The notes: generated by a model not told the origin, from the letters alone. A DNA stretch of 64,000 bases from Frigoribacterium sp. CFBP 13712 (GCF_014842255.1 NZ_JACYVH010000005.1:62023-126022); one strand, 5' to 3'. Numbered from the stretch's first letter, positions 17,603 through 26,873 are shown. A program made the numbers and translations.

Positions 17603-17642
17603 CAGGAGGCGCGGGTCGGGTTCGCCCGACCCGCGCCTCCTG
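17603..17642. terminator. Perfect 18-bp hairpin built from two inverted copies of the 14-mer motif
   Basis: CAGGAGGCGCGGGTCGGG, loop TTCG, then the exact complement. It lies between convergent genes (permease and peroxiredoxin-like). The stability and UUCG loop make termination likely, though there is no T-tract. Confidence 0.75.
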
Positions 17643-17693
17643 CGTCCGTGCGTCCGGAGTGCGGACTCGGACGACCTGCGCCGGCCGGCAGGG

Positions 17694-18365
17694 TCAGACG
17701 ACGCCCAGCTCGAGCAGGTCGAGCGTCTCGAGCACGAGGGAGACCTCGGTGCGACTGGTGTAGTCGGTGTGGATGTCGACGAAGACGACGCGACCGTCGC
17801 CGTCGATGACGAGGACGGTCGGGAACGGGATCTCGGCCGACCCGTCGACGTTGTCGTCGGCCATGTCGAAGCCGAGCTCGCGCTGGGCGCCGCGGGCTCC
17901 GACGCTCGGCTCGGTCGCGATGCCGAGCGCGCGGCTGAGCACGTTGCCCGGGTCGGACAGCACGGTGAACTCGAGGTCGCCGGCGGCGACGGACTTCTCG
18001 GACCCGGCCGGCGTCTGCGGGCTGATGGCCACGAGCTCGACGCCGCGCTCGCGGAGCGCCGGAAGCAGGTCGTCCTGATAGGTCTTGAGCGTGATGTTGC
18101 AGTAGGGGCACCAGGCGCCGCGGTAGAAGACCACGACCGCGGGAGATGCGCCGATCGCGTCGATGAGGGCGATGTCACGACCGGTGGGGGTGAGGAGCGC
18201 GGCGTCGACGATCTGGTCGCCCACGCGAACGGCGTCGGCCGGCACCCCGAGCGAGCGGAGGTGAGCCTGCTCGGCCTCGAAGATCGCCTCGAGGTCGGGC
18301 CCGATCTCGGCGTTGAAGGTCCGTTGGAAGTCGGCGACCTGCGTGGCGATGTCCTGGGACGTCAT
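17694..18365 (-). CDS. Peroxiredoxin-like (AhpC/TSA) protein, paralogue 1
   Basis: 223 residues. An N-terminal helical extension of about 60 residues precedes a thioredoxin fold with YRGAWCPYCN (Cys86, Cys89), matching the peroxiredoxin-like alkyl hydroperoxide/TSA group in which the active site is CxxC. Expected to reduce peroxides or act as a thiol oxidoreductase in the cytoplasm. ATG 18365 has only a distant AGGA. Tandem paralogue of 18543-19232. Confidence 0.82.
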   Translation of the reverse strand: MTSQDIATQVADFQRTFNAEIGPDLEAIFEAEQAHLRSLGVPADAVRVGDQIVDAALLTPTGRDIALIDAIGASPAVVVFYRGAWCPYCNITLKTYQDDLLPALRERGVELVAISPQTPAGSEKSVAAGDLEFTVLSDPGNVLSRALGIATEPSVGARGAQRELGFDMADDNVDGSAEIPFPTVLVIDGDGRVVFVDIHTDYTSRTEVSLVLETLDLLELGVV

Positions 18366-18424
18366 GTCGTCGTGGTCCTAACGGGTCGAGGCGCGAAGAG
18401 TCCCCTGAGCGTAGTGGAGTGCGC

Positions 18425-18468
18425 GGGTGCGGGGCCCGGGTGCGGGCCCGGGTGCGGGCCCGGGTGCA
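18425..18468. repeat. GTGCGGGCCCGG tandem repeat
   Basis: Three to four copies of a 12-bp unit between the two peroxiredoxin-like genes. An inverted pair of 14-mer motif copies follows at 18505-18537, a probable terminator of the upstream gene. Confidence 0.7.
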
Positions 18469-18542
18469 CCGGGTGCCTCGATCGGGCCGTCGCGCCTGCG
18501 GGTCGGGAGGCGCGTGCCGGGTCGACCCGCGCCTCCTGCGGG

Positions 18543-19232
18543 TCAGGCCTCGGGCGTCTCGAGCAGGTCGAGCGCCGCGACGATCTCGTCGACCTCGGTC
18601 CGGGTCGTGTAGTCGGTGTGCACGTCGGCGAAGACCACGGTGCCGTCGCGGTCGACGACCAGCACCGTCGGGAACGGGATGTCACCCGTCGCATCGGCGT
18701 TGCTGTCGGCGACGTCGAACCCCAGCTGACCGTGCACGGCACGCGCGTCGGCGCTCGGCTCGGTGCGGATGCCCAGCGCACCGCTGAACACGTTGCCCGG
18801 GTCGGACAGCACGGGGAACTCGAGCGAGCCGTTGGTCACCGACGCCTCGGATCCCTCGGGGGTCTGGGGGCTGATCGCGACCAGCGCGACACCGCGCTCG
18901 CGGAGCCGGGGCAGCAGCTCGGCCTGGTAGGTCTTGAGCGTCAGGTTGCAGTAGGGGCACCAGGCTCCGCGGTAGAAGACCAGCACGGCGGGGCCCTCTC
19001 CGACGGTCTCGGCGAGCGAGACCTCGTCGCCGGCGGGCGTGACGAGGGTCGCCTCGACGATCGTGTCGCCCGCCGCGACCGCGTCGTCGGGGGTGCCCGC
19101 GGCACGGAGGGCGCTCTGCTCGTCGGCGAACACCTTCGAGAACTCGGGCCCGATCTGCGCCGTGAACCCCTCGTCGAACTCGGTCACCTGGTCGGCGATG
19201 CGGGGGGTGGTGGGGGATTCGGCGTTCGACAT
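18543..19232 (-). CDS. Peroxiredoxin-like (AhpC/TSA) protein, paralogue 2
   Basis: 229 residues, closely similar along its whole length to the downstream paralogue, including YRGAWCPYCN, LVAISPQTP, VLSDPGNVF and IPFPTVLVVD. The start is ATG 19232 with GAGAGGA 6 nt upstream; the longer open frame is repeat DNA. The pair probably arose by tandem duplication. Thiol peroxidase activity is inferred from family. Confidence 0.82.
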   Translation of the reverse strand: MSNAESPTTPRIADQVTEFDEGFTAQIGPEFSKVFADEQSALRAAGTPDDAVAAGDTIVEATLVTPAGDEVSLAETVGEGPAVLVFYRGAWCPYCNLTLKTYQAELLPRLRERGVALVAISPQTPEGSEASVTNGSLEFPVLSDPGNVFSGALGIRTEPSADARAVHGQLGFDVADSNADATGDIPFPTVLVVDRDGTVVFADVHTDYTTRTEVDEIVAALDLLETPEA

Positions 19233-19322
19233 GGTCGTCCTCTCGGCGGTGAGCGGCACGTCGGGTACGTGCTGTTCGGCTGCGGCCGATCGTAGGCAGG
19301 CGAGCTGGGCGGGCGGCCCGGG

Positions 19323-19410
19323 TGCGTCACGCGGCGTCACACGCCGCGTCGCACACGGCGTCACACACGCCGCGTCGCACACGACGGCGGTCGCACACGG
19401 CGGCGGCACG
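19323..19410. repeat. Degenerate CGTCACACGCCGCGTCGCACACG repeats
   Basis: Several imperfect, partly palindromic copies of CGTCACACGCCGCG and CGTCGCACACGGCG between the peroxiredoxin-like and nei genes. No coding sequence is seen in 19233-19433. Confidence 0.65.
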
Positions 19411-19433
19411 TCCGCTTCACGCGCACCCGCACA

Positions 19434-20210
19434 TCAGCTCTGGCAGTGCGGGCACCAGTACGTGTCACGCAGCTCGAGTTCGCTCTCGCCGAGGGTCCCC
19501 CGGAGGATCTTCGTGCCGCAGCGCAGACACGGCTTGCCGGCCCGCCCGTAGACCCAGTCGGTCACGCCTCGGAGGTTGCCCGTCGTCGTGCGATCGACGC
19601 GGTCTCTGTTGGCGAGGATCAGGCGGTGCGCGAGGTCGATCAGCTTGGGCCGGTTCTCGACCTCGCCGACGGGACGCGTGGGCAGCACACCCCGCAGGAA
19701 GCACAGCTCGTTGCGATAGACGTTGCCGACGCCGGCGAGCACCCGCTGATCGAGCAGGGCGAGACCGACCTCGCGCCCGGGGTCGGCCTCGAGGTTCTCG
19801 AGCGCCGTCGTGGCGTTCCAGTCGGGGCCGAGCAGGTCGGGGCCCAGGTACGCGACGACGCTGTCTTCGGGGTCGCGGGCGACCAGCTCGACCAGACCGA
19901 GATCGAACCCGACGGCGACCCACTCGGCCGTCTCGAGCACGACCCGTGCCTGATAGGCGGGGCGCCGCCACTTCGTGCCGTGGCGGTACACGTGCCACGA
20001 ACCCTCCATCTTGAGGTGCGTGTGCAGCGTCAGGTCGCCGATGTGGTGCAGCAGGTGCTTGCCCCGCGGGATGACGTCGTCGACGACCTCGCCGGTCAGA
20101 TCGACGGTCGCGAACGCCGGCACCCGGAAGTCGCTCGCCGTCAGCGTCTGCCCGTGCAGCACCGCGTCGAGGTTGGTCGCGGCGCGGTAGACGGTGTCTC
20201 CTTCAGGCAT
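19434..20210 (-). CDS. nei: Endonuclease VIII / Fpg-family DNA glycosylase
   Basis: 258 residues. Begins MPEGDTVYR: Pro2 and Glu3 are the catalytic residues of Fpg/Nei, GKHLLH carries the conserved Lys, and the C-terminus has a zinc finger CLRCGT..CPHC. The PEGDTVxR start and length favour the Nei2 branch over Fpg. It excises oxidised pyrimidines and nicks the abasic site. It begins 3 nt after the lhr stop, so the two repair genes form a coupled operon. Confidence 0.9.
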   Translation of the reverse strand: MPEGDTVYRAATNLDAVLHGQTLTASDFRVPAFATVDLTGEVVDDVIPRGKHLLHHIGDLTLHTHLKMEGSWHVYRHGTKWRRPAYQARVVLETAEWVAVGFDLGLVELVARDPEDSVVAYLGPDLLGPDWNATTALENLEADPGREVGLALLDQRVLAGVGNVYRNELCFLRGVLPTRPVGEVENRPKLIDLAHRLILANRDRVDRTTTGNLRGVTDWVYGRAGKPCLRCGTKILRGTLGESELELRDTYWCPHCQS

Positions 20211-20213
20211 CGG

Positions 20214-23200
20214 TCACGACCTCAATCGGATGCCGCTGGGGGTGGGGGCGAAGCCGGCGTCCCGCAGAGCGTCGCCGAGGGCGGTGCCGAGCACGAACTC
20301 GCCGTCGACCCGCTCGATGGCGAGCTTCTTCAGACGCGTCCGCACCGTCGAGGCCAGCGACGCGGCCGCCAGGGCCAGCTCGCGCTCGTCGGGCTCGCCG
20401 AAGGTCAGCACGGTCTTGCCGCCCCGCTCGACGTAGACGGTCAGCCGTCCGTCGACCAGCACGACCAGCGAGCCGGCCTTGCGCCCGGGGCGGTGACCCG
20501 ATCTCTTCTTCGTCGCCGCGCCTCCTGCGTCGACGGCCGTTCGATCGGCGGCCGAGGAGGCGCGGGTCGCGTCGACCGCGGAGCCCGCCTCGCCCCGCGC
20601 CCCGGCCCCCGTCGCCGTGGTCGCCGCTGCAGCGGAGGCCGCCTCGGCCGCGCTCGTCGCCGCGCGGGCCGCCTCGTCGGCGGGGGCGCCGTCGAGTGTC
20701 TGCCCCGGCCAGGGGAGTGCGGCGCCGTACGGGTTCGCGGGGTCGGTCGCCGCGAGCGTGACCACGGGCACGTCGAGCTGGCGACCGGCGGCGACGAGGG
20801 TGTCGTCGTCTCGGCGGTCGCCCTCGTCGCGGATGAACGAGCGGAGGCGGTCGACGGTCGGGCCGGTGGCGAACTGCGCCGCCCCGAGCCCCTCGATGAA
20901 GTAGCCGCGGCGGGCGCGACCGGTCTCTTCGAAGCCGCTGAGCACCTTGTACGCCGTCGAGAAGCCGCCCCGCACGCCCTCGTTCACGACGGCGCCGCGC
21001 GTGACGACGCCGTGGCGCTCGAGCAGGATCTCGGCCGTCGCCGCGGCCCGGATCGTGCCGTCGGGCTCGGCCAGCGGCAGCAGCGACCAGCGACCGCCCA
21101 CCGTGGGCGGACCGGCCTGGCGGGGCATCGCGATGCGACCGCGGCTGCGGTACGACGACCGCGAGCGGGTGGGTGCACGGGGCCGGGGGGCCTTGCCGCC
21201 GCCGACCTGGGTGCGGAGCGGCGCGAAGGTGTCGTTGGTGATCTGCCCGGCCCAGACCAGCTGCCAGATCGCGGTGACGAGGGCGTCGTCGTCGGTGCTG
21301 CCGACCGCGTCCGAGAGCTGACGGAAGAAGTAGGCGCCGCCGCCCGCGAGCGCCGCCAGCACCTCGCGCTGGAGGTCGTCGGTCTCGGCACCCGACGGCT
21401 CGGGCAGGGTGACCTGCGCACCGTCGGCGAGGTGCAGGCTGACCCAGCCGTCGTTGCCGGGCAGGGTGCCGGTGCCCGACCAGATGATGTCGCCGGTGGC
21501 GGTGAGCTCGTCGAGCATCGCCGGGCTGTAGTCGGTGATGCGGGCGGGGAGGATCAGCGACTCCCACGCGGAGGCGGGCAGCGAGACCCCGCTCAGCTGG
21601 TCGACGACCTGCAGCACCCCGTCGAGCCCGCGCAGCCCCGAGCCCTTCAGCCCGGTGGCGACGTGCTGCCACGCGGGCAGGAACCTGCCGAGCGTCTCGG
21701 GCGCCACCGGCTCGACCTCGTGTCGCAGCGCGGCGAGCGACTTGCCGCGGAGGCGCCGTAGCACCTCGGCATCGCACCACTCGCTGCCCTGCTGGCGCGG
21801 TCGGAACTCGCCCTCGACGACACGGCGCTGCGTCGCGAGCTTGCGGAGGGCGTCGAGCACGACGGCGCCGCCGAGGCCGAGCCGCTCTGCGACCATGGCC
21901 GAGGTGAAGGGCCCGTGGGTGCGCGCGTACCGGCCGACGAGATCGCCGAGGGGGTCGTCGACGGGCTCGACGAACGCGGTCGGCACCCCGATCGGCAGGG
22001 CGACCCCGAGGGCGTCCCGGAGGCGCGAGGCGTCTTCGATGCCCGCCCAGCGCACGACGCCCGAGTGGGTGAAGCGCAGCACGCGGTTCGACCAGGCGAG
22101 ATCGGTCAGGGCCGTCTCGAGGGAGCGGTGCGCGTCGTCGCGGGCCGCGACGTCGCCGGCGACGAGCGTGGCCGCGAGCCAGCTGCGGTCGATGATCTCG
22201 TCGGTGGTGAGCGGGCCGAGCAGACGCAGCAGATCGACGACGCCCTCGATGTCGCGGGCGCGCCGGTCGGGGGCGAGTCGCTGCAGCTCGAGCTCGTGCT
22301 GATCGATGACGTCGGCGTCGAGCAGCTCGCGCAGCTCGGCGCGCCCGAGCAGCTCTTGCAGCAGCGTCGAGTCGAGCGACAGGGCCGCGGCGCGGCGCTC
22401 GGCGAGGGGCGAGTCGCCCTCGTACATGAACGCGGCGACGTAGCCGAAGAGCAGCGACCGCGCGAAGGGCGAGGGCACCTCGGTCTCGGTCTCGACGATG
22501 CGGACGGTGCGGCTGGCGAGGTCGCGGGTGAGGCTCATCAGCGCGGGGAGGTCGTAGACGTCTTGCAGCACCTCGCGCACCGCCTCGAGCACGATCGGGA
22601 ACGACGGGTACTTGCGGGCGACGTCGAGCAGCTGCGACGAGCGCTGACGCTGCTGCCAGAGCGGTGAGCGCTTGCCGGGGTTGTACCGCGGCAGCAGCAG
22701 GGCGCGGGCGGCGCACTCGCGGAACCTCGACGAGAACAGCGCCGACCCGCCGACCTCCTCGGTGACGATGTCGTCGAGATCGTCGAGCTCGAACGAGAAG
22801 AGCTCGGCCCCCGGAGGCTCGGCGTCGGTGTCGGGGATCCGCACGACGATGCCGTCGTCGGCGGCCATCGCCCCGCCGTCGACCCCGAGCTGGTCGCGGA
22901 TGCGCGCCGACACGGCGAGGGCCCACGGGGCGTGCACCTGCATGCCGTAGGGCGAGTGGAGGATGAGGCGCCAGTCGCCGAGCTCGTCGCGGAACCGCTC
23001 GACGACGAGCGTCGTGTCGGTCGGCACGTACGAGGTGGCGGCCTTCTGCTCGGTGAGGAACGCGATGAGGTTGCGGGCGGCGCGCTCGTCGAGTCCGCCG
23101 GCGGCGACCCGCGTCGTCGCGTCGGCCTCGCTCGAGTTGGCGAGCTCGCGGATGTAGCCGCCGATCGCCTTGCCGAGCTCGGCCGGGCGGCCGATGCCGT

Positions 23201-25208
23201 CGCCCTTCCAGAACGGGACGCGACCGGGCTGGCCGTAGGCGGGCGACACGAGCACGCGGTCGTGGGTGATGTCTTCGATGCGCCAGCTCGTGGCACCGAG
23301 GGCGAAGACGTCGCCGACCCGCGACTCGTAGACCATCTCCTCGTCCAGCTCGCCGACGCGCGCGGCCTTCTCGCCCACCATGAACACGCCGAAGAGACCC
23401 CGGTCGGGGATGGTGCCGCCGCTCGTCACGGCGAGACGCTGGGCGCCCGGTCGGCCGGTGAGGGTGCCGTGCACGCGATCCCACACGATGCGGGGGCGCA
23501 GCTCGGCGAACTCGTCGGAGGGGTACTTGCCACTGAGCAGGTCGAGCGTCGCGTCGTAGGCCGAGCGGGGGAGAGTCGCGAAGGGGGCGCTGCGCCGGAC
23601 CGTCTCGAACCACTCGTCGGCGTCGAGCTCGTCGAGCGCGACGGCGGCGACCGTCTGCTGCGCGAGGACGTCGAGGGGGTTGGTCGGCACGCGCAGCTCT
23701 TCGATCAGGCCGGCGACCATGCGCTCTGCGGCGACGGCGGAGTGGATCAGGTCGGCGCGGTGCTTGGGGAACAGCACGCCCCGCGACGTCTCGCCGACCT
23801 GGTGCCCGGCGCGCCCGACGCGCTGCAGACCGCTCGCGACCGACGGCGGCGACTCGACCTGGATGACGAGGTCGACGGCGCCCATGTCGATGCCGAGCTC
23901 GAGCGAGCTGGTCGCGACCACGCATCGCAGCCGACCGCTCTTCAGGTCGTCTTCGATGAGCGCCCGCTGGTCTTTCGACACCGACCCGTGGTGGGCGCGT
24001 GCGAGCAGCGGATCGGAGCCCGAGGTCTGCCCCGAGCCGCCCATCAGCTGCGCGGGCGCCCCGCCGCCGACGGCGGGGTTGCGAGTCGGAGGGGAGGGCG
24101 CGAACGGGTCCACCTCGGCGACCTCGGCATCCGTGCCGTCACCTGCCGTTCGCTGACCTGCCGAACCGTCGCCCGCCGAGCCGCCCACTGTCAGCTCGGC
24201 AGCGCCGCCGGCCACGACCAGCTGGCCCCGTGCCTCTTCGGTGGCCCGCACCGCGGTCTCGAGGTCGCCGCCCTGGCGTTCGATCCAGATGTCGTTGAGT
24301 CGTGCGGTGAGGCGCTCGGCCAGTCGGCGCGAGTTCGAGAAGACGATGGTCGACCGGTGCTCGGCGATCAGATCGACGATGCCCTCTTCGACGTGCGGCC
24401 AGATCGACCCCTGAGGCGCCGCGCCCGCCGCCGAGCCCTCGAGCGGTGCGGCCGTGCCGAGCTCGGTCATGTCGTCGACCGGCACGACGACCCGCAGGTC
24501 GAACTTCTTGTCGGCGCGGGGGTTGACGATGGTGACCGGCGCCGGGCCGGCCAGGAACCTCGCGACCTCTTCGGGCGGACGCACCGTCGCGCTGAGGCCG
24601 ATGCGCTGGGCCGGCTTGTCGAGCAGGGCGTCGAGTCGCTCGAGCGAGAGGGCGAGGTGGGCGCCCCGCTTGGTCGACGCGACCGCGTGGACCTCGTCGA
24701 TGATGACGGTCTGCACGCCCTTGAGCGTCTCGCGCGCCTGCGAGGTGAGCATCAGGTAGAGCGACTCGGGTGTCGTGATGAGGATGTCGGTCGGGGTGCG
24801 GGCCAGCCGCCCGCGATCGCTCGAGCTGGTGTCGCCCGAGCGGACGCCGACCGTGATGTCGGGTGCCTCGGTGCCGAGTCGCCGGGCCGTCTGCGTGATG
24901 CCGACCAGAGGCGACCGGAGGTTGCGCTCGACGTCGACGCCGAGGGCCTTGAGAGGGGAGATGTAGAGGACGCGGGTGCGGTGCAGCTTCTCTTCGGGCG
25001 GGGGCGTCGACGCCAGCGAGTCGATCGACCAGAGGAACGACGCCAGGGTCTTGCCCGACCCCGTGGGCGCGATGACGAGTGCGTGGTCGCCCTGGCTGAT
25101 GGCCGCCCAGGCGCCCTCTTGCGCGCGGGTCGGCGCGGCGAACGCCCCGCGGAACCACTCGCGGGTGGCGGGGGAGAAGCGGTCGAGCACGTCGTTCATC
25201 GGTGCCAT
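20214..25208 (-). CDS. lhr: Lhr-family ATP-dependent DNA helicase
   Basis: About 1664 residues, the long Lhr type. Motifs: APTGSGKT (Walker A), IIDEVHAV (Walker B, DEVH), LSATVRPPEE (motif III), SLELGIDMG and QRVGRAGHQVG (motif VI), then the large winged-helix and C-terminal region. Two low-complexity insertions stand out: a Gly/Ala/Pro stretch between the RecA lobes and an Ala-rich stretch before the last 120 residues, the latter carrying two inverted copies of the 14-mer motif. ATG 25208 has CGGAG 6 nt upstream; ATG 25229 is possible. Operon with nei. Confidence 0.9.
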   Translation of the reverse strand: MAPMNDVLDRFSPATREWFRGAFAAPTRAQEGAWAAISQGDHALVIAPTGSGKTLASFLWSIDSLASTPPPEEKLHRTRVLYISPLKALGVDVERNLRSPLVGITQTARRLGTEAPDITVGVRSGDTSSSDRGRLARTPTDILITTPESLYLMLTSQARETLKGVQTVIIDEVHAVASTKRGAHLALSLERLDALLDKPAQRIGLSATVRPPEEVARFLAGPAPVTIVNPRADKKFDLRVVVPVDDMTELGTAAPLEGSAAGAAPQGSIWPHVEEGIVDLIAEHRSTIVFSNSRRLAERLTARLNDIWIERQGGDLETAVRATEEARGQLVVAGGAAELTVGGSAGDGSAGQRTAGDGTDAEVAEVDPFAPSPPTRNPAVGGGAPAQLMGGSGQTSGSDPLLARAHHGSVSKDQRALIEDDLKSGRLRCVVATSSLELGIDMGAVDLVIQVESPPSVASGLQRVGRAGHQVGETSRGVLFPKHRADLIHSAVAAERMVAGLIEELRVPTNPLDVLAQQTVAAVALDELDADEWFETVRRSAPFATLPRSAYDATLDLLSGKYPSDEFAELRPRIVWDRVHGTLTGRPGAQRLAVTSGGTIPDRGLFGVFMVGEKAARVGELDEEMVYESRVGDVFALGATSWRIEDITHDRVLVSPAYGQPGRVPFWKGDGIGRPAELGKAIGGYIRELANSSEADATTRVAAGGLDERAARNLIAFLTEQKAATSYVPTDTTLVVERFRDELGDWRLILHSPYGMQVHAPWALAVSARIRDQLGVDGGAMAADDGIVVRIPDTDAEPPGAELFSFELDDLDDIVTEEVGGSALFSSRFRECAARALLLPRYNPGKRSPLWQQRQRSSQLLDVARKYPSFPIVLEAVREVLQDVYDLPALMSLTRDLASRTVRIVETETEVPSPFARSLLFGYVAAFMYEGDSPLAERRAAALSLDSTLLQELLGRAELRELLDADVIDQHELELQRLAPDRRARDIEGVVDLLRLLGPLTTDEIIDRSWLAATLVAGDVAARDDAHRSLETALTDLAWSNRVLRFTHSGVVRWAGIEDASRLRDALGVALPIGVPTAFVEPVDDPLGDLVGRYARTHGPFTSAMVAERLGLGGAVVLDALRKLATQRRVVEGEFRPRQQGSEWCDAEVLRRLRGKSLAALRHEVEPVAPETLGRFLPAWQHVATGLKGSGLRGLDGVLQVVDQLSGVSLPASAWESLILPARITDYSPAMLDELTATGDIIWSGTGTLPGNDGWVSLHLADGAQVTLPEPSGAETDDLQREVLAALAGGGAYFFRQLSDAVGSTDDDALVTAIWQLVWAGQITNDTFAPLRTQVGGGKAPRPRAPTRSRSSYRSRGRIAMPRQAGPPTVGGRWSLLPLAEPDGTIRAAATAEILLERHGVVTRGAVVNEGVRGGFSTAYKVLSGFEETGRARRGYFIEGLGAAQFATGPTVDRLRSFIRDEGDRRDDDTLVAAGRQLDVPVVTLAATDPANPYGAALPWPGQTLDGAPADEAARAATSAAEAASAAAATTATGAGARGEAGSAVDATRASSAADRTAVDAGGAATKKRSGHRPGRKAGSLVVLVDGRLTVYVERGGKTVLTFGEPDERELALAAASLASTVRTRLKKLAIERVDGEFVLGTALGDALRDAGFAPTPSGIRLRS

Positions 25209-25255
25209 CTTGCTCCGGACCACTGACATTCCGTCTCACGCGCCTCCTCGGGGTC

Positions 25256-25315
25256 TCGACGAGTCACGACACGCCGCGCGCCCCGACTCCCTCGCGGCGG
25301 GTCGTGACTCCTCGA
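25256..25315. repeat. Long intergenic hairpin upstream of lhr
   Basis: About 23-bp arms with two mismatches, reading TCGACGAGTCACGAC and its complement, 14-nt loop. It lies between the divergent lhr and 25361 units. It could be a promoter-region element or a dispersed hairpin. Confidence 0.65.
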
Positions 25316-25348
25316 CCGACCGTCGCGGGGCGCGGCCGGCGGCCCGGC

Positions 25349-25354
25349 TACGGT
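25349..25354 (+). promoter_or_regulatory. -10 box of leaderless promoter
   Basis: TACGGT followed by GGTCGC and then ATG 25361. Confidence 0.6.
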
Positions 25355-25360
25355 GGTCGC

Positions 25361-25426
25361 ATGCCCCCCGCGTTCCGCATCGACCCGTCCGCCGGCCCCG
25401 GCCGTCGAGCGACGAGTCGCGGATGA
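25361..25426 (+). CDS. Possible 21-residue leader peptide
   Basis: ATG 25361 sits 6 nt after TACGGT, the leaderless geometry of this window. The 21-codon frame ends in TGA overlapping the ATG at 25423 (ATGA), so its translation could deliver ribosomes to the next gene. The peptide has no recognisable motif. It may simply be the physical start of the transcript. Confidence 0.4.
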   Translation: MPPAFRIDPSAGPGRRATSRG

Positions 25427-25629
25427 CCCGCCGAGGAGGCGCGGCTCTCCGCCGCGGGCAGCTGGCCGTCAGCAAGGCGCTCGCCTTCGCCTCGGCGCTC
25501 GCCCTCCTCGTCGGCCTGGTGCGGATCCTGCAGGCGCACGTCGTGGCGGGGGCGGCCTTCGTCGTCATCGCCGTGGCGCTGATCGCGGTCGCGTTCGCAC
25601 TCGCCCGGGCGGCGACCCGGCGTCGCTGA
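25423..25629 (+). CDS. Small membrane protein
   Basis: 68 residues: a basic start (MTRRGGAALRRGQ), then two hydrophobic helices (about 18-36 and 41-62) and an ATRRR end. It overlaps the preceding 21-codon frame by ATGA. The 14-mer motif (AGGAGGCGCGG) lies within codons 5-8. No family recognised. Confidence 0.55.
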   Translation: MTRRGGAALRRGQLAVSKALAFASALALLVGLVRILQAHVVAGAAFVVIAVALIAVAFALARAATRRR

Positions 25630-25670
25630 GCCGACCCGCGCCTCCTCGGCCCGGTGTCGGCGGCACCGCC

Positions 25671-25676
25671 TACGCT
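25671..25676 (+). promoter_or_regulatory. -10 box of leaderless aldo/keto reductase promoter
   Basis: TACGCT, then GGCCGC, then ATG 25683. Confidence 0.65.
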
Positions 25677-25682
25677 GGCCGC

Positions 25683-26663
25683 ATGCACAGTCGCACACTC
25701 GGCCGCACCGGCCGCGAAGTATCCGTCATCGGCCTCGGCACCTGGCAGCTCGGAGCCGACTGGGGTGACGTCACCGAGAGCGACGCGCTCGAGGTGCTGG
25801 GCGCCTCCGTCGAGGCGGGGGTCACCTTCTTCGACACCGCCGACGTCTACGGCGACGGGCGCAGCGAGCAGATCATCGGCCGGTTCCGCGCCGCGAACCC
25901 CGAGGTCGACGTCACCGTCGCGACCAAGATGGGCCGCCGTCTCGACCAGCTGCCGGCCAACTACGTCCGCCAGAACTTCATCGAATGGACCGACCGCTCG
26001 CGCCGCAACCTCGGCGTCGACACCCTCGACCTCGTGCAGCTGCACTGCCCGCCCACGCCCGTCTTCGAGAGCGACGCCGTGTACGACGCGCTCGACGAGC
26101 TGGTCGCGAACGGCGCGATCGCCGCCTACGGCGTCAGCGTCGAGGAGACGGCCCAGGCCCTCACCGCCATCGCCCGCCCGAATCTCGCGACCGTGCAGAT
26201 CATCCTCAACGCGTTCCGGCTGAAGCCGCTCGACGAGGTGCTGCCCCGAGCCGAGGAGGCGGGGGTCGGCATCATCGCCCGCGTCCCGCTGGCCAGCGGT
26301 CTGCTCTCGGGCAAGTACACGACCGAGACGACCTTCGCCGAGAACGACCACCGCAGCTACAACCGCAACGGCGAGGCCTTCGACCAGGGCGAGACCTTCA
26401 GCGGCGTCGACTTCGAGCAGGGCGTCGCCGCGGCTCGCGAGTTCGCCGAGTCGGTGCCCGAGGGCGTCACCGTGCCCCAGGCGGCCCTCGCCTGGATCGT
26501 CGACCAGCCCGGCGTCAGCACCGTCATCCCCGGGGCCCGCAACGTCGAGCAGGCGCGCGCCAACGCCGCGGCCGGCGATGTCACGCTCGACGAGGGGCTC
26601 GACTCCGAGGTCGTCCGCATCTACGAGAAGTACTTCCGCGAGGCCGTGCACCCGCGCTGGTAG
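25683..26663 (+). CDS. Aldo/keto reductase
   Basis: 326 residues. DTADVYGDGRSE supplies the catalytic Asp and Tyr, VATKMGRR the Lys and LVQLHCPP the His. The C-terminal STVIPGARNVEQARANAAA is the NADP-phosphate binding region. It belongs to the same broad family as 5941-6945 but to another subgroup. The mRNA is leaderless (TACGCT 6 nt before the ATG). The substrate is unknown. Confidence 0.88.
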   Translation: MHSRTLGRTGREVSVIGLGTWQLGADWGDVTESDALEVLGASVEAGVTFFDTADVYGDGRSEQIIGRFRAANPEVDVTVATKMGRRLDQLPANYVRQNFIEWTDRSRRNLGVDTLDLVQLHCPPTPVFESDAVYDALDELVANGAIAAYGVSVEETAQALTAIARPNLATVQIILNAFRLKPLDEVLPRAEEAGVGIIARVPLASGLLSGKYTTETTFAENDHRSYNRNGEAFDQGETFSGVDFEQGVAAAREFAESVPEGVTVPQAALAWIVDQPGVSTVIPGARNVEQARANAAAGDVTLDEGLDSEVVRIYEKYFREAVHPRW

Positions 26664-26674
26664 CGCGCCCGGCC

Positions 26675-26826
26675 GTGCGCCGCTGAGCGCCGCCCGGCCG
26701 TGCCGGGCAGGCCCCGTCACACCTCGTATCCGGCGTGACACCCCGAGACGGCTGTGCGCCGCTGAGCGCCGCCCGGCCGTGCGGGCAGTCCCGTCACACC
26801 TCGTATTCGGCGTGACACCCCGAGAA
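26675..26826. repeat. Two direct copies of a ~74-bp repeat
   Basis: Copies at 26675-26748 and 26754-26826, nearly identical, containing CGCTGAGCGCCGCCCGGCCG and GTCACACCTCGTAT. They separate convergent genes. The second copy ends in the hairpin at 26815-26836. Confidence 0.8.
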
Positions 26827-26836
26827 CGCGGGGTGT
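26815..26836. terminator. Hairpin between convergent genes
   Basis: ACACCCCG, 6-nt loop, CGGGGTGT. Terminator role inferred from the convergent arrangement. Confidence 0.55.
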
Positions 26837-26873
26837 GGGGCCGGTTCCGGGGTGTGGGGCCGTTTCTACTGGG

